Part shown: positions 43,200-53,452 of the stretch, piece by piece
Layout: every line of letters begins with the position of its first letter
Position numbering within the stretch: the first letter of the stretch is position 1
Source: Halobacillus litoralis
GTDB taxonomy: Bacteria; Bacillota; Bacilli; Bacillales; Halobacillaceae
NCBI RefSeq assembly: GCF_009856415.1
Contig: NZ_WMEZ01000001.1
Coordinates: 558,001 to 622,000 of the forward strand
Length of the DNA: 64,000 bases
Direction of reading: 5' to 3'
Position numbers and translations under genes: made by a program
Notes under the pieces: generated by a model
The model's database searches: none
Told to the model about the DNA's origin: nothing
The model's input: the letters and a program-made list of their open reading frames with translations, nothing else

Positions 43200-43992
43200 T
43201 ATTAAAGTGATTGTCGCAGGCCCGCGTGGTAAAATGGGCAAGGAAGCACTAAAAATGATCCATAATCAATCCACTCTTTCACTTGTGGCTTGTATTGATC
43301 GAAAGCATGAAGGACAGAGTGTGAAAGAGCTGGATGGTTTTCCTGATATGGACGCGGTCATCTATACAGATGCTGCCACCTGTCTGAGTGAAGTGGAAGC
43401 TGATGTTCTCATTGATCTAACGACACCTGAGAATGGGTACAAACATACAAAGCTTGCGATTGAAAACGGAATCAGGCCCGTCGTCGGTACCACAGGATTT
43501 TCAGAGGATGAATTATCCGAGTTGACGAACCTCGCATCGGAAAGAGGGGTCGGGACGATCATTGCTCCTAACTTCGCAATTGGGGCTGTTCTCATGATGC
43601 AATTTTCAAAGTGGGCAGCCAAGCATTTTCCTGATGTGGAAATCATTGAAAAGCATCACGATCAAAAACTTGATGCTCCTTCCGGTACAGCGCTTAAAAC
43701 CGCTGAATTGATTAAAGAGGTACGCGACCCTCACAAACAAGGACACGAATCAGAAACAGAGACACTTGAGGGTGCACGCGGGGCTGATGTTGATGGAATG
43801 AAAATTCACAGCATGAGACTTCCAGGGCTTGTGGCTCACCAGGAAGTCATTTTCGGTGGACATGGCGAGACACTGACCGTGAAACATGACTCCATTCATC
43901 GTGAATCCTTCATGAGTGGGGTAAAACTTGCTGCAGAACGTGTGATGGAACTTGACGTCCTCGTATATGGTCTTGAACACATACTTGACTAA
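43192..43992 (+). CDS. dapB: 4-hydroxy-tetrahydrodipicolinate reductase
   Basis: NAD(P)H-dependent reductase of the lysine/meso-diaminopimelate pathway. N-terminal [32 protein letters not shown], and the active-site motif [20 protein letters not shown]. 266 residues with the GTG start, eight bases after AAGGAGG; an in-frame upstream ATG lies inside ypjD and is rejected. Supplies diaminopimelate for peptidoglycan and dipicolinate for spores. Confidence 0.95.
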   Translation: MSNIKVIVAGPRGKMGKEALKMIHNQSTLSLVACIDRKHEGQSVKELDGFPDMDAVIYTDAATCLSEVEADVLIDLTTPENGYKHTKLAIENGIRPVVGTTGFSEDELSELTNLASERGVGTIIAPNFAIGAVLMMQFSKWAAKHFPDVEIIEKHHDQKLDAPSGTALKTAELIKEVRDPHKQGHESETETLEGARGADVDGMKIHSMRLPGLVAHQEVIFGGHGETLTVKHDSIHRESFMSGVKLAAERVMELDVLVYGLEHILD

Positions 43993-44007
43993 CAGGGAGA
44001 GGTTACA

Positions 44008-44412
44008 ATGAATATTGCATTGATTGCGCACGATAAGAAGAAAGAAGATATTATCCGCTTTGCGAAAAAATTCCATTCCATTCTATCGAAGCACCAATTA
44101 TTTGCTACAGGTACAACAGGGATGAGAATTGCAGACGAAGCAGAGTTGAAAGTGACAAGGTTTCAATCCGGACCGCTAGGCGGCGATCAACAAATTGGGG
44201 CGAAAATTGCCAGTGAAGAGATGCATATGGTTGTCTTTTTCCGTGATCCGCTAACAGCGCAACCGCATGAACCTGATATTAGTGCATTGCTCAGGTTATG
44301 TGATGTCCATCAAATCCCTGTAGCGACAAACCAAGCGATGGCGGAGATCATGATACAAGCTTTGGATCATGAAGACTTCGATTGGAAAGGCATCATTGAA
44401 ATGAACAGATAA
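44008..44412 (+). CDS. mgsA: Methylglyoxal synthase
   Basis: Converts dihydroxyacetone phosphate to methylglyoxal and phosphate. 134 residues; [33 protein letters not shown], and VVFFRDPL are diagnostic. In B. subtilis it is followed by bshB1 (the GlcNAc-malate deacetylase) and bshA; here bshA follows after 16 bases and bshB1 is missing. Confidence 0.95.
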   Translation: MNIALIAHDKKKEDIIRFAKKFHSILSKHQLFATGTTGMRIADEAELKVTRFQSGPLGGDQQIGAKIASEEMHMVVFFRDPLTAQPHEPDISALLRLCDVHQIPVATNQAMAEIMIQALDHEDFDWKGIIEMNR

Positions 44413-44428
44413 CAGGAGTGATCGAATT

Positions 44429-45556
44429 ATGGCTAAAATAGGTATCACTTGTTACCCCACCGTAGGGGGATCAGGTGTCATTGCTACAGAGCTTGGGAAG
44501 TTGCTGGCAGAGAAAGGTCATGAAATCCATTTTGTGGCGTCTCAAGTTCCCTTCCGTCTGAACCGTGTATATCCGAATATTTATTATCATGAAGTGGAAG
44601 TCAGCAATTATCCAGTCTTCCAGCATCCCCCCTATGACTTAGCTCTCGCAGCTAAGATGGCAGATGTAATCAATCGAGAGGAACTGGATATCCTTCATGT
44701 CCATTATGCGATGCCCCATGCGATTTGTGCGATTTTAGCCAAACAAATGTGTGAACGTGATGTGAAAATTATTACGACGCTCCATGGAACAGATATTACG
44801 GTCCTGGGCATAGACTCCAGCCTTAAACAAATGATTCGTTTCGGCATCGAACAGTCGGACAGAGTCACGGCTGTCTCGCAAAGCCTTGTTGACCAGACAA
44901 AAGAAATGTTACATACAGACAGGTCCATTGACGTCATCTATAATTTTGTAGATGAACGGGAGTATTATCGTAGAGATGACCAGCGTCTGAAAGAACATTA
45001 TGGAATCCAGGAGGAAGATGCGGTCCTTATCCATATTTCTAATTTCCGTAGAGTAAAAAGAGTGACGGATGTCATCAAAACCTTTGCAGCTGTCGCAGAG
45101 CAAATGCCGGCGAAGTTGCTCCTCGTCGGAGACGGTCCGGAATATTCCGAATGTCATCAACTTGTCCAGCAACTAGGGTTAGAAGATCGTGTCCTATTTT
45201 TAGGAAAACAAGAAAATGTCAGCGAACTACTTTCGATTTCAGATTTGAAATTATTGTTATCTGAAAAAGAAAGCTTTGGACTTGTCCTCCTTGAAGCTAT
45301 GGCATGCGGCGTGCCTTGTATCGGAACAAATATCGGTGGAATACCAGAAGTGATCGATCATGGGGAAACCGGTTTTATCGCAGAACTTGGAAATGTCGAA
45401 CAGATTTCTTACTTTGCGAGAAAAGTATTAGAGGATAAGGATCTACATCAAACGATGGCAGAACAATCGAAAAGAGTCGTTCATGATAAGTTTGCAACGA
45501 GCACAATTCTTAGACAGTACGAATCTCTATATGAACAGGTGTTGGATCATGAGTAA
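44429..45556 (+). CDS. bshA: N-acetyl-alpha-D-glucosaminyl L-malate synthase BshA
   Basis: GT4-family glycosyltransferase, first step of bacillithiol synthesis (UDP-GlcNAc plus L-malate). 375 residues; GITCYPTVGGSGVIATELGK at the N terminus, HVHYAMPHAICA, and the nucleotide-sugar motif EKESFGLVLLEAMACGVP with TNIGGIPEV. The stop overlaps cca by eight bases. The bacillithiol disulfide reductase gene ypdA is in the same window. Confidence 0.94.
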   Translation: MAKIGITCYPTVGGSGVIATELGKLLAEKGHEIHFVASQVPFRLNRVYPNIYYHEVEVSNYPVFQHPPYDLALAAKMADVINREELDILHVHYAMPHAICAILAKQMCERDVKIITTLHGTDITVLGIDSSLKQMIRFGIEQSDRVTAVSQSLVDQTKEMLHTDRSIDVIYNFVDEREYYRRDDQRLKEHYGIQEEDAVLIHISNFRRVKRVTDVIKTFAAVAEQMPAKLLLVGDGPEYSECHQLVQQLGLEDRVLFLGKQENVSELLSISDLKLLLSEKESFGLVLLEAMACGVPCIGTNIGGIPEVIDHGETGFIAELGNVEQISYFARKVLEDKDLHQTMAEQSKRVVHDKFATSTILRQYESLYEQVLDHE

Positions 45557-46751
45557 TCTCGAAGTATTCAAACCCGCCTTTGAAGTGATTCAAAAGATTG
45601 AGGAAGCTGGGGGCGAAGCTTATATCGTCGGTGGTGCTGTTCGTGATTACTTAAGCGGAAGGCCTGTCAATGATATTGATATAGCTACATCAGAAACGCC
45701 TGAACAGATTCAGGAAATCTTTGAAAAAGTAATCCCTGTAGGAATTGAGCATGGGACGGTAATCGTCCGCCATCGCTCCATTTCATATGAAGTGACGACG
45801 TACCGCGTAGAGGAAGGCTATGAAGACTACCGTCACCCGGATGAGGTAACTTTTGTCCGGGATATCAACCTTGATTTGGCGCGAAGAGATTTTACAATCA
45901 ATGCCATCGCTATGAGCAGGAGCGGCAAGCTTATAGATCCATACAACGGACACGATGCTATTCGAAACCAGAGCATTGAGGCGGTGGGTATGCCAGAGGA
46001 GCGTTTTGAAGAAGACCCTTTACGAATGATGAGAGCGGTCAGGTTTGCCAGCCAATTATCGTTCCAGATTGAAAAGAAGACCGAAGAAGCATTGAATCAA
46101 CTGTCTCATTTACTGGAACACATTTCCGTTGAGAGGGTTGCCGTGGAAACGGAGAAAATTTTCAGAGGGCCTGATTATGCCCTAGGTGTAGAGCTTCTGC
46201 ACACCACAGGGCTGAAGAATCATTTGCCAATCCTTAAAGATTTGGACATCCACAAGAATGTGCCGGAATCCTCTTTATATGGTTGGCATGAAATCATTGC
46301 CTATTATGTATCGCAATATCCACAGATATCAGCAGAAGATTTCATGAAGTTATGGAAACTTTCCAAGGATACAAAGAAAAAGACAGAGCAGTTGTTGCTT
46401 GCCTATAAAAGATATAAAAAAGACAAGAAAGTGAATGCGTGGCTTGTTTATCAATTAGACGAAGAACTTTTCCCATCATTCTCAAGGTTGTCATCCGCTT
46501 TAGATTCAGAAGAAGAGGATTTGAACGAGGCATTGACTAGGAGGAAACAACAGCTTCCTATCCAAGAAAAGAAGGAGCTTTCTTTTCAGGCAAGTGACCT
46601 TTTACAGTTGTTGTCAGACCTGCCTAAAGGTCCTTGGATCTCAGAATGGATGAGCAAAATTGAACACCATGTAGTCACAGGGAAAATAGAAAATGATTAT
46701 GAAATTATAAAGGAGTGGGTGAGGGAATGGAATCCACCCGCAAGGAACTAA
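45549..46751 (+). CDS. cca: CCA tRNA nucleotidyltransferase
   Basis: Adds or repairs the 3' CCA of tRNAs. Class II nucleotidyltransferase head: IVGGAVRDYLSGRPVNDIDI with the catalytic DxD, RRDFTINAIAM, and EEDPLRMMRAVRFASQL. 400 residues. The ATG lies inside the end of bshA and the stop inside birA. These overlaps are the same type as in B. subtilis. Confidence 0.95.
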   Translation: MSNLEVFKPAFEVIQKIEEAGGEAYIVGGAVRDYLSGRPVNDIDIATSETPEQIQEIFEKVIPVGIEHGTVIVRHRSISYEVTTYRVEEGYEDYRHPDEVTFVRDINLDLARRDFTINAIAMSRSGKLIDPYNGHDAIRNQSIEAVGMPEERFEEDPLRMMRAVRFASQLSFQIEKKTEEALNQLSHLLEHISVERVAVETEKIFRGPDYALGVELLHTTGLKNHLPILKDLDIHKNVPESSLYGWHEIIAYYVSQYPQISAEDFMKLWKLSKDTKKKTEQLLLAYKRYKKDKKVNAWLVYQLDEELFPSFSRLSSALDSEEEDLNEALTRRKQQLPIQEKKELSFQASDLLQLLSDLPKGPWISEWMSKIEHHVVTGKIENDYEIIKEWVREWNPPARN

Positions 46752-47719
46752 TCGAGTTACTCAATAACGTAGAAGGTCATATTTCAGGCCAGGAACTTTC
46801 CGACCAGTTGGGAATATCAAGGACAGCCGTCTGGAAGCATATGAACGAATTAAAAAAGGACGGATATGAAATTGAAGCCGTCCAACGTAAAGGTTATAAA
46901 ATTTTGTCTTCTCCCGATAAGATCAGTGAGAACACTCTCAGATGGGGATTGGATACAAAATGGATCGGTCATGAATTGAATCATTACGACCAGGTAGAAT
47001 CCACCCAGGAAATTGTGCATCAGCTTGCCAAACAGGGGAAACCGCATGGAACTGTAGTCATTGCAGATGAGCAAGTGAAAGGGAAAGGGAGAATGTCGAG
47101 AAATTGGGATTCACCCAAAGGAAAGGGGATATGGATGAGTATCCTCTTACGCCCAAATCTTCCTCCGGTGCAAGCGCCTCAAATCACTCTCCTGGCAGCA
47201 ACCGTATTAGCAAGGATGATTGCAGAAAGGTCTGCGTTGGCTCCACAAATCAAATGGCCGAATGATTTATTAATTAATCATAAGAAGATATCAGGAATTC
47301 TAACCGAAATGCAAGCGGAACAGGATACGATTCAATATATTGTGCTGGGTATGGGGATGAACGTAAATCAGGAAGATCGTGAAATCCCCGAAGATATTAA
47401 GTACAAAGCATCTTCACTTAAAATCGAATCCAATCAACATTGGAATATTCAACAAACGGTTCAACACATCCTACGTCTTTTTGAAGATACGTATGAACGG
47501 TTTGAGGCACAAGGATTTGCATCCATTAAGAAGGATTGGGAGCACTTCGGGTACAAAATCGGAGAAGAAGTGACCATTTCTACAATGAAGAAAACGTGGC
47601 AGGCGACCCTTGTAGGGATTGAGCCAGATGGAGCCTTACGCGCAAGAAGGAAAGATGGAGAAGAAGAGAAACTATATTCAGCGGAAATTCACTGGGGAGA
47701 GGGAGGATATCATGCGTAA
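46727..47719 (+). CDS. birA: Biotin--protein ligase and biotin repressor BirA
   Basis: Bifunctional protein, 330 residues. N-terminal winged helix-turn-helix (about 18-60, [20 protein letters not shown]) for operator binding, then the ligase domain with [20 protein letters not shown] and [17 protein letters not shown], and a C-terminal SH3-like domain. It biotinylates acetyl-CoA and pyruvate carboxylases and represses biotin genes. The start overlaps cca and the stop overlaps panB. Confidence 0.95.
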   Translation: MESTRKELIELLNNVEGHISGQELSDQLGISRTAVWKHMNELKKDGYEIEAVQRKGYKILSSPDKISENTLRWGLDTKWIGHELNHYDQVESTQEIVHQLAKQGKPHGTVVIADEQVKGKGRMSRNWDSPKGKGIWMSILLRPNLPPVQAPQITLLAATVLARMIAERSALAPQIKWPNDLLINHKKISGILTEMQAEQDTIQYIVLGMGMNVNQEDREIPEDIKYKASSLKIESNQHWNIQQTVQHILRLFEDTYERFEAQGFASIKKDWEHFGYKIGEEVTISTMKKTWQATLVGIEPDGALRARRKDGEEEKLYSAEIHWGEGGYHA

Positions 47720-48533
47720 TAAGGCACAGTTCCTGCGTATGAAAGATGACAAAGACAAAATCGTCATGATCACAAGTTATGATTATCCATCAGCGAAAAT
47801 GTCAGAAGAAGCGAATGTCGATATGATTCTCATCGGAGACAGCTTGGGTATGACGGTACTTGGCTATGACTCAACGATTCCGGTGACCATGGAGGATATG
47901 ATCCACCATGGAAAAGCGGTCCATCGTGGTGCACCTGACACATTTAAAGTCATTGATATGCCCTTCATGTCCTATCATATTTCCACAGAGGATACGTTGA
48001 TAAATGCACGTAGACTTTATCAGGAAACAGGAGCTCAGGCATTGAAGCTTGAAGGCAGCGGCGAGGTTTCTGAAGTGATGAAAAAGCTCGTACATGCCGG
48101 GATACCTGTGGTCGGTCATATCGGTTTGACTCCGCAATCGGTCAATGTTCTCGGGGGTTACAAGGTTCAGGGGAAAGATCAGGGATCAGCCGAACGACTC
48201 ATCGAAGAAGCGCTTGAAATCGAAGCGGCTGGTGCTATGGCTCTTGTTCTAGAGTGTGTTCCTAGGCAGTTAGCAGAGAAAATTACGAACCTCTTGTCCA
48301 TCCCAACAATCGGGATTGGTGCCGGGGCAGAGTGCGATGGCCAGGTTCTCGTTTACCACGATATACTAAAATATGGGGTCGATCGATTACCGAAGTTCGT
48401 CAAGCCATATATTGACAGCAACCATCTTCTAGGAGAAGCGGTACAATCTTATGTGAAAGAAGTGAAGATGAAGGCATTTCCTGAAGAATCCCATACATTT
48501 ACGATGAACCTTAATGAACTGCCAGAGGAGTAA
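47712..48533 (+). CDS. panB: 3-methyl-2-oxobutanoate hydroxymethyltransferase
   Basis: First committed step of pantothenate synthesis: adds a hydroxymethyl group to 2-oxoisovalerate. 273 residues; [39 protein letters not shown], and the metal-binding glutamate region KLEGSGE. The ATG after GAGGGAGG is within the last codons of birA; an in-frame start further upstream inside birA is rejected. Heads the panBCD set. Confidence 0.96.
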   Translation: MRNKAQFLRMKDDKDKIVMITSYDYPSAKMSEEANVDMILIGDSLGMTVLGYDSTIPVTMEDMIHHGKAVHRGAPDTFKVIDMPFMSYHISTEDTLINARRLYQETGAQALKLEGSGEVSEVMKKLVHAGIPVVGHIGLTPQSVNVLGGYKVQGKDQGSAERLIEEALEIEAAGAMALVLECVPRQLAEKITNLLSIPTIGIGAGAECDGQVLVYHDILKYGVDRLPKFVKPYIDSNHLLGEAVQSYVKEVKMKAFPEESHTFTMNLNELPEE

Positions 48534-48541
48534 GGTGTAAA

Positions 48542-49408
48542 ATGAAAGTATTAAGAGAAATAGATCAAGTGAACACATTAGTTTCAGAGTGGACGAAAAA
48601 TGGGGAGAGTATTGGCTTCGTCCCTACGATGGGCTACCTTCATGAGGGTCATATCCGCCTGATCAAAGAAGCAAAGAAAGAAAATGATAAGGTGATTCTC
48701 AGCATTTTCGTTAACCCGCTTCAGTTTGGGAAAGGGGAAGATTTGGATACATATCCTCGCGATGAGGACCATGATCGTCATGTAGCAAAAGAAAACGGCG
48801 TTGATCTTGTTTTTCTTCCTACCAATGAAACCATGTATCCGCAGCCATTATCCGTGAATATGACGGTCACCAATCGGACAAATGTCTTGTGCGGGAAGAG
48901 CCGTCCGGGTCACTTTGATGGAGTGGTTACGGTCCTTACAAAGCTATTCAATATTACGAGGCCTGACAACGTCTACTTCGGAATGAAGGATGCCCAACAA
49001 GTAGCTGTCGTAGATGCCTTGATCAAAGACTATAATATGCCTGTCAATCTCATCGCTGTTCCTACGGTTAGGGAGGAAGACGGTCTTGCTAAAAGCAGTA
49101 GAAATGTCCGACTGTCTGATGAGGAACGAAAAGAGGCTCCGTCCATACAGGAAGCGCTGCAGTATGGCAGGAAACTTGTTATGGAAGGGCAAAACTCCAA
49201 AGAAATGATCATTGAGGCGACAGTGAAGTTTCTTGAACAGAAAACTCATGGTAAGATAGATTATATTGAATTATTATCTTATCCTGAGTTAGAATTTATA
49301 GAGAAGATCGATCGTCCTGTGATTCTCGCAGCGGCTGTATTCTATGATAATGTGAGGTTGATTGACAATGTCGTCTTCGATCATGAAGGACTTGTCATTT
49401 ATGGGTGA
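48542..49408 (+). CDS. panC: Pantothenate synthetase
   Basis: ATP-dependent ligation of pantoate and beta-alanine. 288 residues; FVPTMGYLHEGHIRLI with the HxGH nucleotide-binding motif, and LAKSSRNVRLS for the KMSKS-like loop. Eight bases after panB. Confidence 0.97.
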   Translation: MKVLREIDQVNTLVSEWTKNGESIGFVPTMGYLHEGHIRLIKEAKKENDKVILSIFVNPLQFGKGEDLDTYPRDEDHDRHVAKENGVDLVFLPTNETMYPQPLSVNMTVTNRTNVLCGKSRPGHFDGVVTVLTKLFNITRPDNVYFGMKDAQQVAVVDALIKDYNMPVNLIAVPTVREEDGLAKSSRNVRLSDEERKEAPSIQEALQYGRKLVMEGQNSKEMIIEATVKFLEQKTHGKIDYIELLSYPELEFIEKIDRPVILAAAVFYDNVRLIDNVVFDHEGLVIYG

Positions 49409-49429
49409 TCGTCAAGGAGGCCATTTCAT

Positions 49430-49819
49430 ATGTTACGTACAATGATGAAAGCAAAAATACACCGGGCACGCGTAACGGAAGCGAATTTGAACTATGTTGG
49501 AAGTGTCACGATCGATCAGGATCTGCTTGATCAAGTCGGTATACTTCCCCATGAAAAAGTGCAGATTGTGAACAATAATAATGGTGAACGTCTAGAAACC
49601 TATGTTATTGCTGGTAAGCGTGGGAGTGGTGTGGTCTGCCTGAATGGTGCAGCGGCCCGCTGTGTTCAGCCTGATGATATTGTCATTATCGTTTCCTATG
49701 CGATGCTTGATGAAGAAGAGCTGGAAGAGTTTCGTCCAAAGATTGCCCTCATGGATGAGAACAATAGGGTTGAGCAAATCATCGAGGAAGAACCACCTTT
49801 ACAAGCATTGCCATTATAA
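49430..49819 (+). CDS. panD: Aspartate 1-decarboxylase proenzyme
   Basis: Makes beta-alanine for PanC. Pyruvoyl enzyme: self-cleavage is expected between Gly24 and Ser25 (NYVGSVTID). 129 residues; conserved [13 protein letters not shown] and [21 protein letters not shown] gives the start. Last gene of the operon. Confidence 0.97.
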   Translation: MLRTMMKAKIHRARVTEANLNYVGSVTIDQDLLDQVGILPHEKVQIVNNNNGERLETYVIAGKRGSGVVCLNGAAARCVQPDDIVIIVSYAMLDEEELEEFRPKIALMDENNRVEQIIEEEPPLQALPL

Positions 49820-49837
49820 GAAGTGACTAGCGAGTGA

Positions 49838-49881
49838 AGAAAGGATCTATGCCACGTTCTTAGGCAAGGTCCTTCCTTTTT
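49838..49881 (+). terminator. Terminator after panD
   Basis: AAGGATCTATGCC / GGCAAGGTCCTT imperfect hairpin with a CCTTTTTG tail, 20 bases after panD and just upstream of dinG. Confidence 0.7.
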
Positions 49882-49902
49882 GTTGTGAAAGTAGGGATGA
49901 AC

Positions 49903-52707
49903 ATGAAAAGATTTGCAATTGTGGATTTAGAGACAACAGGAAATGCGGCTTCAAAAGGGGATCGAATCATTGAAATCGGTGTCGTCGTCATGGAGGAAGA
50001 TGGGACAATCGTGGAAGAGTTTTCTTCCCTTGTTTATCCAGAGAAAGAGATCCCTCCGTTTATCCGGTCATTAACCGGGATTGAAAATGACGATGTTTTA
50101 GATGCACCGCTTTTTTCTGAAATTGTAGGGGATGTCTATCCTCTGTTTCAGCATGCTTATATCGTGGCGCATAACATCGAGTTCGATCTTGGATTTCTGA
50201 ATGACGAACTAGCACGATGCGGATATCAACCTTTACATAATCCTATTATTGATACCGTTGAATTCGCACGCATTCTTATGCCGACTTCTCCTACTTTCAA
50301 GCTGGGGCAGCTAGCAGAACTTTTAGAGATGGGTCATGATCGACCACACCGAGCTTTATCAGACGCTCAAGTGACCGCTGATTTACTTCTTTATTTATTG
50401 AAAGAACTTCAGCGTCTCCCAGAGCGTACGATCCATCATCTGCTAAAGATCGAAGGGAAATTGAAAAGTGATTTTCGAGAGTTCTTCCTTAAATATTTGG
50501 AGGAAAAGCGGTATGGCAGCGGTAGTGAATCCGATGTGATGCTGAAGCACGGAATCGCCGTACGGAAACAAGTGCCTGACCGTTCTTCTAAATCTGTACA
50601 ACTTCCACCGTTCGATAAGTGGAAAACACAAGTTTTTGAAGGGGAAAACGGCCTTGGAAGCCTGCTTCCTCATTATGAAATCCGCAAAGGACAGCAGGAT
50701 ATGACGGCAAAGGTCAAGCAAGCTCTTGAAGAGAACAAACATGCAATAGTAGAAGCAGGTGCCGGAACAGGAAAGTCTGTCGCTTACCTCCTATCCGCAG
50801 CATTTCAAGCGATGGATCATGGTAAACGTGTCGTCGTATCTACACATACAACGAGTCTGCAAAAACAATTACTAGAGGAAGAAATCCCTAAAGTCGAGCG
50901 GATGTTCCCGCGCCCGATTAAAGCAGTACTGTATAAAGGGAAATCGCATTATATTAGCTTGATTCACTTCCATTATGAGCTTGAGAGGTCGTACCAGGAT
51001 AATTATGATATTGCACTGACAAAGGCGATGATTCTCGTATGGTTGACTCAAACGCGTACCGGGGATGTGGATGAAATCCAACTTCCTTCTAATGGCAGAC
51101 AATTTTGGCACAAAGTATCCTCGGAACAGTCTAGCAAAACCGTAAGGCTCGGTTTCACGGACGACAGCTTTTTCCAATGGGCCCAGGAGAAAGCGGCTCA
51201 AGCGGACCTTGTGATTACCAACCATGCACTTCTTTGTATGGATATCATGAAGGAAGAATCGGTCCTTCCGGATTATGAGCATGTAATTATCGATGAAGCT
51301 CATCATTTGGAGGCAGTAGCAAGTCGGTACTTTGGCGTGCGAATGAATTACCGTGAACTTCAACGTCATTTGACTCAATTTGGAGAGATCTTTCATAAGA
51401 ACCTTTATAAAGAATGGTCTTTACAGGAAGATTTTTATTCGAACCTGATCAGAGGACAACAATCGATTGACGAAGCGAAGGAAGAGCTGAGTCATTTTTC
51501 ACGTTATATCTATCAAAGTGTCAAAAAACAGCAGAAAAGGTTAGGGAAAGGGAAAAGTGACATTGGCCGTACCCAGCTTCTTTTAAAACCTGGAGAGATG
51601 CCTTCGTTTATAGACACGGCCAAAGAGATGTCCCATCGTTTCTTAGCGATGATAAAAAGGTTGATTGTCCACATGGGAAAAATGGAGGAACAGTTGAAAA
51701 TGCAGCTTGCGGTTAGAGAAGACTACAGTATTCCCATTCTTCTCTCTCGGTTGAACAATCAAATCGATGTTTGCCACCAGATCCGCTCTCAGCTCATTCA
51801 TTACTTTGATTTTACAAGAGAAGAAGAAGTGAAGTGGGTAGAAATTGAAGGAGAAGGCGCCGTAAACGCAATCTACTTATTCAGTGAGCCCTATGATGTC
51901 GCGCACCTTCTCGAACAACGGCTTTTCAGAAGAAAGGGCAGTGCTATTTTGACGAGTGCCACCTTATCTACAGATGGTTCTTTCGGGTACATTCGAAAAT
52001 CTTTGGGGTTGGAAAACTTTACCAACGCCATTGAAGCTATTATTCCATCTCCTTATCAGTTCAAGGAGCAGGTTCAGCTTATGGTTCCGAATGATTTTCC
52101 CAATATAAAAAATGATCCCGACTCGTTTGTTGAAGCGCTTAGCGAAGCGATTTATTCCGTTGCCGAAGTGACGAAGGGAAGAATGCTCATATTGTTTACT
52201 TCTTATGAAATGCTTCGTCAAACCTACACACTTCTTAAAGAGTTTATTGATCCAGAAGAGTTCATGGTATTCGCACAAGGGGTATCAAGTGGAAGTAGAG
52301 ATCGACTGAAAAAAAACTTTCAAGCGTTCGATCAGGCAATTCTTTTGGGGACGAGTTCCTTCTGGGAAGGTGTGGACATACCTGGAGAGGATCTCTCCTG
52401 TTTGATGATGGTCCGTTTACCTTTTCAACCACCAGATCAGCCTATTCAATCAATGAGAAACGAAAGAATGCAAAATGAAGGGAAAAATTCTTTTATGGAG
52501 AAATCCCTTCCTCATGCCATCATTCGGTTCAAACAAGGTTTCGGAAGGCTTATAAGGAGCAGCTCCGATCGAGGAGTCGTTTTTATATGTGATCAACGGT
52601 TGATGGAGGCGCGATATGGGAAATACTTCCTCAATTCTTTGCCGGAAGTCCCTGTATCTTATGAGTCTACCCGTCAGTTGATCAATAAGATCGAGAAATG
52701 GCTTTGA
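49903..52707 (+). CDS. dinG: DinG-family helicase with N-terminal exonuclease domain
   Basis: Two-part DNA-processing protein of 934 residues. N-terminal DnaQ-like 3'-5' exonuclease (about 1-165; FAIVDLETTGN, VAHNIEFDLGFLN, HRALSDAQVTADL). The XPD/DinG superfamily-2 helicase follows with Walker A EAGAGTGKSVAYLL, DEAHH box, TSATL and QGFGRLIRSSSDRG. The region where iron-sulfur DinG enzymes carry four cysteines reads KGKSHYISL with no cysteine. The third methionine (MKRFAIVDLE) is chosen, after GTAGGG. Confidence 0.93.
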   Translation: MKRFAIVDLETTGNAASKGDRIIEIGVVVMEEDGTIVEEFSSLVYPEKEIPPFIRSLTGIENDDVLDAPLFSEIVGDVYPLFQHAYIVAHNIEFDLGFLNDELARCGYQPLHNPIIDTVEFARILMPTSPTFKLGQLAELLEMGHDRPHRALSDAQVTADLLLYLLKELQRLPERTIHHLLKIEGKLKSDFREFFLKYLEEKRYGSGSESDVMLKHGIAVRKQVPDRSSKSVQLPPFDKWKTQVFEGENGLGSLLPHYEIRKGQQDMTAKVKQALEENKHAIVEAGAGTGKSVAYLLSAAFQAMDHGKRVVVSTHTTSLQKQLLEEEIPKVERMFPRPIKAVLYKGKSHYISLIHFHYELERSYQDNYDIALTKAMILVWLTQTRTGDVDEIQLPSNGRQFWHKVSSEQSSKTVRLGFTDDSFFQWAQEKAAQADLVITNHALLCMDIMKEESVLPDYEHVIIDEAHHLEAVASRYFGVRMNYRELQRHLTQFGEIFHKNLYKEWSLQEDFYSNLIRGQQSIDEAKEELSHFSRYIYQSVKKQQKRLGKGKSDIGRTQLLLKPGEMPSFIDTAKEMSHRFLAMIKRLIVHMGKMEEQLKMQLAVREDYSIPILLSRLNNQIDVCHQIRSQLIHYFDFTREEEVKWVEIEGEGAVNAIYLFSEPYDVAHLLEQRLFRRKGSAILTSATLSTDGSFGYIRKSLGLENFTNAIEAIIPSPYQFKEQVQLMVPNDFPNIKNDPDSFVEALSEAIYSVAEVTKGRMLILFTSYEMLRQTYTLLKEFIDPEEFMVFAQGVSSGSRDRLKKNFQAFDQAILLGTSSFWEGVDIPGEDLSCLMMVRLPFQPPDQPIQSMRNERMQNEGKNSFMEKSLPHAIIRFKQGFGRLIRSSSDRGVVFICDQRLMEARYGKYFLNSLPEVPVSYESTRQLINKIEKWL

Positions 52708-52733
52708 CTCTAGCGCATTGGACTAGACGAACC

Positions 52734-52742
52734 TGTTATAAT
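52734..52742 (+). promoter_or_regulatory. Extended -10 promoter upstream of ypmA
   Basis: TGTTATAAT is a perfect extended -10 element, 34 bases before ypmA. No strong -35 at 17 bases. Likely drives ypmA-ypmB-aspB-asnS. Confidence 0.5.
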
Positions 52743-52776
52743 AAAAAGCGGAACCCGCAAATGGAGGTTTTTACCG

Positions 52777-52947
52777 ATGGAAAATAAGATTGAAACGTTA
52801 TCGACAGTCAGAATCCAAAAGTCTGATGATCTTTATAAAATCGTCGATACATTGAACCGTACGCTGAAAGAAAATAATTTGATGTTTGGGTTGGCACTGG
52901 ATGATGACGATGCTGAGACCGCAGTCTTCACCATTTACCGTACCTAG
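52777..52947 (+). CDS. ypmA: DUF4264 small protein YpmA
   Basis: A 56-residue protein, MENKIETLSTVRIQKSDD at the start and NLMFGLALDDDD...FTIYRT at the end, almost the same as B. subtilis YpmA in length and sequence. AATGGAGG precedes the ATG. Soluble, no known motif; function unknown. Its reading frame overlaps the likely start of ypmB. Confidence 0.88.
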   Translation: MENKIETLSTVRIQKSDDLYKIVDTLNRTLKENNLMFGLALDDDDAETAVFTIYRT

Positions 52948-53437
52948 TTGGTTGAAGTGGAGCCTTGCGATAGCAGGAACCCTGTTCATTCTGGCTTTTA
53001 TCCTTTTTCTATGGGTCTATATAGATGTGAATCAGGACCGGAAAGAAGGTCACCCTCAAGCTGAAGCGATCGCTCAAGAACAAGGGGGCCTTACCAGGAT
53101 CGACCATGTATCTACATACCATGGCCAAAGAGAATTTCATATCGTCCAAGGAACTAAGGAATCCAATGAAGCATCTATTCTATTCATAGACATAAAGGAA
53201 AAAACGATCCTTGATGAAGTTTCTAGGGAAGACGTACTGTCATCGGAGGAAATGCGCTCCCGGTGGGAGAATACTTGCTCCAATTGTACATTCAAAGATA
53301 TACAATATGGTTTTGAGGAAAACGAACCTGTCTTTCAATTGACTTATATCGATGAACAGAACCGTTACGTATTGGATTATTTCACATTGCAGGGTGAAGC
53401 GTTTGATCAGCGTTTTGCTTTCAGACAGAATGAGTAG
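52901..53437 (+). CDS. ypmB: Membrane-anchored PepSY-like protein YpmB
   Basis: About 178 residues: one N-terminal membrane helix (WSLAIAGTLFILAFILFLWV) and an extracytoplasmic domain related to YpmB/PepSY-like proteins. The start is uncertain. ATG codons at 52901, 52904 or 52910 lie inside ypmA in another frame and lack a strong ribosome site. A TTG at 52952, five bases after the ypmA stop, would give a normal short membrane-anchor N terminus through reinitiation. Position before aspB matches B. subtilis. CSNC in the soluble domain is notable. Confidence 0.75.
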   Translation: MMTMLRPQSSPFTVPSWLKWSLAIAGTLFILAFILFLWVYIDVNQDRKEGHPQAEAIAQEQGGLTRIDHVSTYHGQREFHIVQGTKESNEASILFIDIKEKTILDEVSREDVLSSEEMRSRWENTCSNCTFKDIQYGFEENEPVFQLTYIDEQNRYVLDYFTLQGEAFDQRFAFRQNE

Positions 53438-53452
53438 AAGGAGTGAACGTTT

